From Bacillota bacterium (GTDB lineage: Bacteria > Bacillota > Limnochordia > Darwinibacteriales > Darwinibacteriaceae), in contig JAAZLY010000190.1 of assembly GCA_012799115.1 (NCBI GenBank), positions 1-11,268 on the forward strand: 11,268 nt of DNA. The letters are read 5' to 3'. The notes below the pieces were generated by a model, which searched no databases, was not told the DNA's origin, and saw only the letters and a program-made list of their open reading frames with translations. The position numbers were made by a program, and so were the translations under genes. Shown piece after piece: positions 7,042 through 11,268 of the stretch; the stretch's first letter is position 1, and each line of letters opens with the position of its first letter.

Positions 7042-7127
7042 ACACTATTGGACAAAGATCGGAGGGCAGGTGTGGGGGAGCTAGTGGCGAAGTGGGAACA
7101 CTAAATGACCGAAATGGGGGGAACGGT

Positions 7128-7454
7128 GTGAATCGAATTGAAACGCAAGAAGGGGCAAACGCTCTGGTCGCCGCTCATGCCATGACCTTGTTATACTTTG
7201 GGAGCCAGACCTGTGGCGTCTGCAGAGATATGCTGCCTAAGGTGGAAAAACTACTTGCAAACTACCCGAACATCAAGGGAGCCTATATTGAGGCGGACCA
7301 GGTTCCTGAACTAGCGGCAGCGTTTAGCGTTTTTACGCTACCAGCTCTCCTAATCTATGCTGAGGGCAAAGAGGTGATCAGAGAAGCCAGGCATATCAGC
7401 CTCTTGGATGTTACAGAGCGAGTTGACCGGTACTATGACCTCCTCTTTGGCTAG
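7128..7454 (+). CDS. Thioredoxin-like protein with CGVC active site
   Basis: This is a small cytoplasmic thioredoxin-fold protein, 108 aa, probably a thiol-disulfide reductase. I choose GTG at 7128 (NRIETQEG) because the G-run at 7116-7121 lies 6 bases upstream; the in-frame GTG at 7092 has a weaker context. The active site CGVC is at residues 29-32, and the conserved cis-proline follows at residue 72 (TLPAL), both in the expected places for the fold. It has no signal peptide or membrane segment. CGVC differs from the classical CGPC, so redox potential and partner may differ; many such proteins in Bacillota have no assigned role. It is divergent from the repressor gene and points towards the chemotaxis gene, but a terminator-like hairpin lies between them, so an operon is doubtful. 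Confidence 0.88.
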   Translation: MNRIETQEGANALVAAHAMTLLYFGSQTCGVCRDMLPKVEKLLANYPNIKGAYIEADQVPELAAAFSVFTLPALLIYAEGKEVIREARHISLLDVTERVDRYYDLLFG

Positions 7455-7484
7455 GGTCGCCGTGACCAAAAACCCCAGGTAGCG

Positions 7485-7513
7485 TTGCGGTGCCGCGAAA
7501 CATGTGCTAAGAT
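7485..7513 (+). promoter_or_regulatory. Possible promoter upstream of the chemotaxis gene
   Basis: TTGCGG (7485-7490), a 17-base spacer and TAAGAT (7508-7513) preceded by TG (extended -10) form a moderate sigma-A-type promoter. It would give a leader of about 165 bases before the start at 7685, running through the hairpin at 7572-7618. The -35 match is weak. Confidence 0.4.
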
Positions 7514-7571
7514 GGGAATAGAGAGTTTCGCATGCACAAATAAAGTGCTCGCAACCTAGAACGAATATCGA

Positions 7572-7618
7572 ACGCATTGCTTTTTCTTACCTTTACCAAT
7601 CTGGCATGCGTCTTTTTT
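7572..7618 (+). terminator. Terminator-like hairpin in the leader of the chemotaxis gene
   Basis: ACGCATTGC (7572-7580) pairs with GCATGCGT (7604-7611) over 8 bp with one bulged T and a 23-base loop. CTTTTTT follows at 7612-7618. It could end the thioredoxin-like transcript or act as an attenuator for the chemotaxis gene. The large loop makes it weaker than a classical terminator. Confidence 0.55.
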
Positions 7619-7684
7619 GTGCTGAATCAAGGGGGCGCTAGGTGTCCGTTTGTGCATAAATTCACATTTGCGCGGAGGGATTGG

Positions 7685-9040
7685 ATGAACGGTGTTCTTA
7701 GTGCGCATGAGAACAAGGTCAACAGAACGTTGACTCTAGTGATGGGTGGCGCTTTTTTAGCATTCTTCCTCATTCTCATGTTCGTGTCTCGCGTGGAGTT
7801 TGCCCGAAGTTCTGTTCTGCTTGTGGGTTTTGTGCTGGCAGTTATCATTGGTCTAGCGTCGCGCAAGAGATATCTGCCGCTCTATAAGTACTTGAACACA
7901 GGTCTACTCGGGCTGATCTTGACTCTCTTGATGAACCTACTTGGTGAGAAGAATACAGGCGTTCCTACGGCCATGGTGATGTCATTGATCGTGGTCGCCA
8001 TGTATTATCAGGAGCGACTGGTCGCAGTATATACTTTGTTGTTGGTACTCCTAAACGGAATTAACGCTTACGTAAGCCCTGAGATGTATCTTACAACATA
8101 TACGGTGACGAACTGGATATCCATTATCGTGATCTTCCTTCTTGGGGCTATTCTAGCCTGGTTCCTAGCTCGCATGGCGGCCCAACTGATCGGTTTTGCT
8201 GAGCAGAAGGAAAGGGACGCAAGGCAGATGGCGGAAGAAATCCGTAGCATACAGGGTAAAGCCAGATCGTTGGTTGAAAGAACCTCGCAGATTGGTGAAG
8301 AGCTGTCCAGATCAACAACCCAAACAGCGGGAGCAGTTGAAGCGGTAGCTTCGTCTGTCGAAGAACTTTCCGCCATTACGGAGAACTTGAACATTACTTC
8401 GCAGCAAATCGCCACGTCAGCTCAAGGTGTTAATGGTCTAGCAGGTCAAGGTCTCGAGCAGATGCAAGGAACCTTAAGAACCATGGAAGATGTGTTGCGC
8501 TTTTCGAGGGATTCCCAAGGAGTGGTGGAGAAGCTAGAAACCGCTTCCAATCAAATCAACACGATTGTCGATCTTATTGCAGATGTGGCTGAGCAAACGA
8601 ACTTGTTGGCTCTCAACGCTGCTATTGAGGCGGCTAGGGCTGGAGAGCATGGAAGAGGGTTTGCGGTCGTAGCTGAAGAGATCCGTCATCTAGCCGAAGA
8701 TACCCGAACTTCAACCGGTGAGATTCGTAGTCTCATCCGAGAGCTCCTGGGGCAGACGACGACGGTCCGAGATGTCTTCGTGCAAAGTAACCAGAAGATC
8801 GAATCCGGCTTTGCCGTGATGACAGATACCGCCACAACGTTAGATACCATTGTGGAACAGATCGAAGAGGTGGCCAGGGAAGTGCAGGAGATTGCCCGGG
8901 CCACGCAAGAGCTATCGACAGGAAGCGAAGAGATTGCAGGTTCGTCGCAGGAGCAAGCATCATCTGCACGTACCATTTCTGAAGCGGCGGACAGTTTGGC
9001 CGAGCTAACTCGTGAGTTAAGGGGTTTCATCCAATCATAG
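7685..9040 (+). CDS. Methyl-accepting chemotaxis protein with multi-pass membrane domain
   Basis: This is a chemoreceptor that controls CheA kinase through CheW, 451 aa. The start is ATG at 7685 with GGAGGG (7674-7679) 5 bases upstream; the longer open frame from 7577 lacks a ribosome site and overlaps the hairpin. Residues about 14-162 hold roughly six hydrophobic segments with only short loops, so there is no sizeable extracellular ligand domain. A charged linker (172-200) leads directly into the signalling coiled coil; no HAMP domain is recognisable. The highly conserved hairpin tip (about 299-334, including EQTNLLALNAAIEAARAGE) is intact, and Glu/Gln-rich flanks offer methylation sites. 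No other chemotaxis genes are near, so it is an orphan receptor. The membrane-embedded sensor suggests a membrane-linked or hydrophobic signal, but the ligand cannot be inferred. Confidence 0.95.
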   Translation: MNGVLSAHENKVNRTLTLVMGGAFLAFFLILMFVSRVEFARSSVLLVGFVLAVIIGLASRKRYLPLYKYLNTGLLGLILTLLMNLLGEKNTGVPTAMVMSLIVVAMYYQERLVAVYTLLLVLLNGINAYVSPEMYLTTYTVTNWISIIVIFLLGAILAWFLARMAAQLIGFAEQKERDARQMAEEIRSIQGKARSLVERTSQIGEELSRSTTQTAGAVEAVASSVEELSAITENLNITSQQIATSAQGVNGLAGQGLEQMQGTLRTMEDVLRFSRDSQGVVEKLETASNQINTIVDLIADVAEQTNLLALNAAIEAARAGEHGRGFAVVAEEIRHLAEDTRTSTGEIRSLIRELLGQTTTVRDVFVQSNQKIESGFAVMTDTATTLDTIVEQIEEVAREVQEIARATQELSTGSEEIAGSSQEQASSARTISEAADSLAELTRELRGFIQS

Positions 9041-9054
9041 GTAACAAAGAACGC

Positions 9055-9092
9055 AAAGTGGAGCTTAGTCCTAGTGGGCTAGGCTCCGCTTT
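9055..9092. terminator. Bidirectional hairpin between convergent genes
   Basis: Arms 9055-9071 and 9076-9092 pair over 17 consecutive positions (three G-U pairs on the plus transcript) around a TAGT loop. The stem base is AAAG/CTTT, so each direction ends in a short U-run only. It lies 14 bases after the chemoreceptor stop and 20 bases beyond the stop of the HAD gene on the other strand, the expected place for a shared terminator. Confidence 0.8.
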
Positions 9093-9112
9093 ATGTTAGG
9101 CGAAAAAGGGAT

Positions 9113-9709
9113 CTAGAGAAACCTAGTCAGGTCACGCTTAAGCTGATCGGGCGATTGATATAGGATAGCTTCGATTCCCATTCTGCGCGCTCCTTCGCAG
9201 TTAGCAGCCGAATCATCGATGAACAGGCACTCGTTTCCCCGGAGTTGGTATCCATCGAGCAGCTCCTTGTAGATCTGTGGTTCTGGTTTCAATACCTGAT
9301 GCCGATACGAGATGACCAGCCCGTCAAAGAGCTTGAACCAATCATACTTTGCTCGAATATGTAAAAAAGCATCCTCGTGGAAGTTTGAGATCACGTATAA
9401 TCCATAGCCCTGTTCCTTGAGGCCAGGGATCAGCTGGACATTATCCTCGATGGGGGTCAACATGGCAAACCAGTCGGCAAGGGCAGCAGAGATTTCCTCT
9501 TTGAGGTGGGGATGTTGGTTGATCAGCCGCAGCTCCGCTTCATCCTGATCAATGACACCTCGATCAAGCATGAGCCATTCTGTGCTCCCAAAGACAGCCC
9601 TTTGCACAAGGTCAATCTGGGGATGGTTGGGGAACAAATTGCGTAGATATGATTCAGGCCGGAAATTGATCAAGACCTGGCCGAGGTCGAAGACGACGTT
9701 TTTTATCAT
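9113..9709 (-). CDS. HAD-superfamily phosphatase, YihX-like (possible glucose-1-phosphate phosphatase)
   Basis: This is a cytoplasmic HAD subfamily IA hydrolase, 198 aa from ATG 9709, chosen because GGGAGGT (9717-9723) sits 7 bases upstream. HAD motifs in order: FDLGQVL with nucleophile Asp8; ISN with Ser108; Lys141 in LKPEP; and IDD with Asp165-Asp166. A cap domain lies at about 15-90. The usual second Asp of motif I (DxD) is Gly10. That DLG form and the overall length match E. coli YihX, which dephosphorylates alpha-glucose 1-phosphate, the product of sucrose phosphorylase. The link to the sugar locus is suggestive only, because the gene is in a separate unit after the MFS gene (92-base gap, no terminator seen). 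Other sugar phosphates, or a dehalogenase- or epoxide-hydrolase-like HAD activity, remain possible. Confidence 0.88.
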   Translation of the reverse strand: MIKNVVFDLGQVLINFRPESYLRNLFPNHPQIDLVQRAVFGSTEWLMLDRGVIDQDEAELRLINQHPHLKEEISAALADWFAMLTPIEDNVQLIPGLKEQGYGLYVISNFHEDAFLHIRAKYDWFKLFDGLVISYRHQVLKPEPQIYKELLDGYQLRGNECLFIDDSAANCEGARRMGIEAILYQSPDQLKRDLTRFL

Positions 9710-9801
9710 TTCAGATACCTCCCTCGAAATGCAACAACTTCTTTCGCCTCTGGTCACATCTTCCCCTTCCGAAAGATGCAAATGGAGTAGAATCTAGAGA
9801 G

Positions 9802-11007
9802 CTAGCGACAGGCATTCTCCTGTGGAGGCCGGATCAGAAAGAAGATGAGCAAGACTGCGGTAAGGCTTAAAGCGCCGGATGCGAGAAAAATGGCGTTGGT
9901 GGAGTGTTGCTGGAGAAGGGAAAACGCGGGAGGACCCACAGCTACTCCAGCATAACGCATGCCGCTGTAGAGGGAGGTAATGGTGCCTCGTTGCTCATTC
10001 TCTACGGATTCTGTAAGGATAGCATCGAGACTCGGCAGGCTGATACCGATGCCAAAACCTCCGATAGCCATGAGAATCAGTAGGAACCAGAGACTCCGCA
10101 AGAAGATCATGGCAATGCTTGCTCCGGCCACAAAAGAGAGCCCCGTCAGACTTGTCCTGCGCATCCTGGCCTTGTTCTTCCCGATGAACCGACCAGATAG
10201 ATAGGATGCCAAAGAGATGGTACCTACAGGAATGGCCAGGAGCAGTCCCTTCTTGATTCCAAAGACCTGGTAGGAAGCCTCAAGTACATTGGAAAGGTAG
10301 ACAAGGAGGCCAAAAAGGACGATCATGATGATGAACCCTGCAGAGAAAACGGCCGTGAGCCATTTGCCTTCCCTTTTCATCACGTCCTTGAGATTCGCAG
10401 CAAAGTTTGCTAGGGTCATGGTCGTCGTCTTCGATTTGGAACCGTCAATCCAGAAAACGATCATCAAGAGAGAGATCGAGGCCAGTAGGGGAATCGTGAA
10501 AAAGGGTAGATACCATACTAGGGAGGCGATTAGCGTTCCGAGAATCGGGCTTAGCACTTTACCGACGGTGTTGGCTGTTTCAGAGACGCCTAATCCATGA
10601 CTGATGTCTTCTTCTTTGCGAAACACGTCTGCTACTAAAGGCAACACGAGTGGAAAGGCCCCTGCGGCCCCTAGACCCTGAATGAACCTTCCGAAGAGAA
10701 TGAGGTAAAATGGGCTACGTGAAAAGACAGCTGCTAGGCCAGCAATGAGCCCTCCCGTGCCAGAGATCGCGAGGCTGGGTATAATGACTCTTTTTCGCCC
10801 GATTCGATCGGATAACAGGCCTGCTAATGGAATGAAGACCGCGGCTACGATGGAGTAGACACTAATGATCAGGCTCGATTGAAACGGTGAGATGCCAAGT
10901 TGTTTTTCCACCACAGGAAGGATGGGAATAAGCATGGAGTTTCCCAAGGTGATGATTAGGGGTATGGAGGCTATTGCGGTTAAGGAAAGAAACGCCGGTT
11001 TGGGCAT
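9802..11007 (-). CDS. MFS transporter, DHA1-type efflux family
   Basis: This is a major facilitator superfamily protein of 401 aa with about 12 membrane helices, probably a proton-coupled exporter. The start is ATG at 11007 with AAGGAAG (11014-11020) 6 bases upstream. Motif A lies between helices 2 and 3 (GLLSDRIGRKRVI, about 63-75). RFIQGLGAAG (107-116) is the motif B region. The helix-5 antiporter motif is degenerate (GKVLSPILG, 149-157). A central cytoplasmic loop with basic residues (about 188-215) separates the halves. These features fit the DHA1 drug-efflux group of Bacillota; the substrate is not predictable, and sugar efflux is an alternative. It is followed by the HAD gene on the same strand, probably co-transcribed. 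The C-terminal tail is short. Confidence 0.92.
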   Translation of the reverse strand: MPKPAFLSLTAIASIPLIITLGNSMLIPILPVVEKQLGISPFQSSLIISVYSIVAAVFIPLAGLLSDRIGRKRVIIPSLAISGTGGLIAGLAAVFSRSPFYLILFGRFIQGLGAAGAFPLVLPLVADVFRKEEDISHGLGVSETANTVGKVLSPILGTLIASLVWYLPFFTIPLLASISLLMIVFWIDGSKSKTTTMTLANFAANLKDVMKREGKWLTAVFSAGFIIMIVLFGLLVYLSNVLEASYQVFGIKKGLLLAIPVGTISLASYLSGRFIGKNKARMRRTSLTGLSFVAGASIAMIFLRSLWFLLILMAIGGFGIGISLPSLDAILTESVENEQRGTITSLYSGMRYAGVAVGPPAFSLLQQHSTNAIFLASGALSLTAVLLIFFLIRPPQENACR

Positions 11008-11043
11008 CGATGGCTTCCTTTCTATGGTTGTACCTATCGCTTT

Positions 11044-11049
11044 AGTATA
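11044..11049 (-). promoter_or_regulatory. Possible -10 box of the MFS-HAD unit
   Basis: TATACT on the minus strand lies about 37 bases before the MFS start codon, at a good distance for a promoter. No clear -35 hexamer is present 16-18 bases upstream, so the call is tentative. Confidence 0.4.
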
Positions 11050-11146
11050 ACCTTTGCTGCCCTTTGCATACTGGATTTAGACTCCGCCTTGCAGATGAGA
11101 AAGCGATGAATAACGTTGACATCGAGCTTCCTTAATCTCCCACCTA

Positions 11147-11175
11147 TTGCTATTGCAGGTAAACTGTGCTATGAT
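11147..11175 (+). promoter_or_regulatory. Promoter of a riboswitch-controlled transcript
   Basis: TTGCTA (11147-11152), a 17-base spacer and TATGAT (11170-11175), preceded by TG for an extended -10, form a good sigma-A promoter. The start expected near 11182 is just before the riboswitch aptamer, which supports both calls. It is divergent from the MFS gene. Confidence 0.72.
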
Positions 11176-11185
11176 ATCGTTAGAG

Positions 11186-11268
11186 AAACTCCGAATATTA
11201 TGTAGTGGGGGACCCATGTAATGGGGTGAATCTTGAACGCAAGAGGGGCGATTTGGGCGTCCTAACCC
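11186..11268 (+). ncRNA. c-di-AMP riboswitch (ydaO/yuaA type), 5' part
   Basis: The sequence carries landmarks of the ydaO/yuaA aptamer in order: CTCCGAAT (11190-11197); GGGGGACCCA (11207-11216); a short CCCAT/ATGGG hairpin; TGGGGTGAATC (11222-11232); a CTTG-AACG-CAAG hairpin (11232-11243); a GGGCG/CGTCC stem (11246-11250 with 11258-11262); then AACCC at the edge. In known members this is followed by a GUCAGCUAACCU-type segment, which would lie just outside. The RNA class binds c-di-AMP and usually turns off genes for cell-wall hydrolases, potassium or osmolyte transport. The regulated gene is beyond the right edge. The match is from recalled consensus, not a covariance search. Confidence 0.87.

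Noticed and set aside
7427..7436. GACCGGTA-like half matches to the operator in coding regions (also near 1193, 6529, 8714)
   Set aside because: They lack the full palindrome and lie inside genes; most likely chance.
7457..7467. GGTC/GACC hairpin after the thioredoxin-like gene as its terminator
   Set aside because: Four base pairs only and no T-run; the hairpin at 7572-7618 is better.
7542..7569. SigD-type (flagellar) promoter TAAA-N16-ACGAATAT before the chemoreceptor
   Set aside because: Only about five of eight bases match the -10 consensus and the spacing is one too long; not strong enough to call.
7577..7684. N-terminal extension of the chemoreceptor from 7577
   Set aside because: No ribosome site at 7577, overlap with the terminator-like hairpin, and a strong site directly before ATG 7685.
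9710..9781. 24-residue N-terminal extension of the HAD protein
   Set aside because: HAD motif I should be within about ten residues of the start, and GGGAGGT precedes the internal ATG at 9709.

Overview
The window looks like the chromosome of a bacterium in or near the Bacillota. Strong AGGAGG-type ribosome binding sites, sigma-A-like promoters, simple hairpin-plus-U terminators and a ydaO-type (c-di-AMP) riboswitch at the right edge all point that way. One feature is unusual for an ordinary Gram-positive: the sugar-binding protein has a plain signal peptide with no lipobox cysteine. That would fit a deep-branching, possibly diderm lineage such as Limnochordia, but the placement is inference.

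Region 1 to about 7015, all on the minus strand, is one carbohydrate-use locus. In transcription order it holds a LacI-family repressor with its own promoter and terminator; a GH13_18 sucrose phosphorylase; an extracellular solute-binding protein; two MalF/MalG-type permeases; and an exported type-B carboxylesterase cut by the left edge. The promoters of the phosphorylase and of the binding-protein operon each carry the same near-perfect palindrome (TGTCAACCGGTTAACA). Its right half, read on the minus strand, is the TTGACA -35 box, so the repressor would block RNA polymerase at both promoters. The expected logic is: the repressor senses the sugar, the ABC system imports a sucrose-like substrate, and the phosphorylase splits it into glucose 1-phosphate and fructose. 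The transport ATPase is not encoded here and is presumably shared. The esterase starts 29 bases after the last permease gene. It suggests that the natural substrate may be an acylated sugar, which is the most interesting hypothesis in this window.

Region 7016 to 9112, on the plus strand, holds a small thioredoxin-like protein and a methyl-accepting chemotaxis protein with a multi-pass membrane domain and no obvious HAMP domain. The leader between them has a terminator-like hairpin and competing pairings. A long hairpin lies between the convergent chemotaxis and HAD genes.

Region 9113 to 11007, on the minus strand, holds an MFS exporter followed by a HAD-family phosphatase resembling YihX (glucose-1-phosphate phosphatase). 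Region 11008 to 11268 has the start of a plus-strand transcription unit: a promoter followed by the 5' part of a c-di-AMP riboswitch whose regulated gene lies outside the window.
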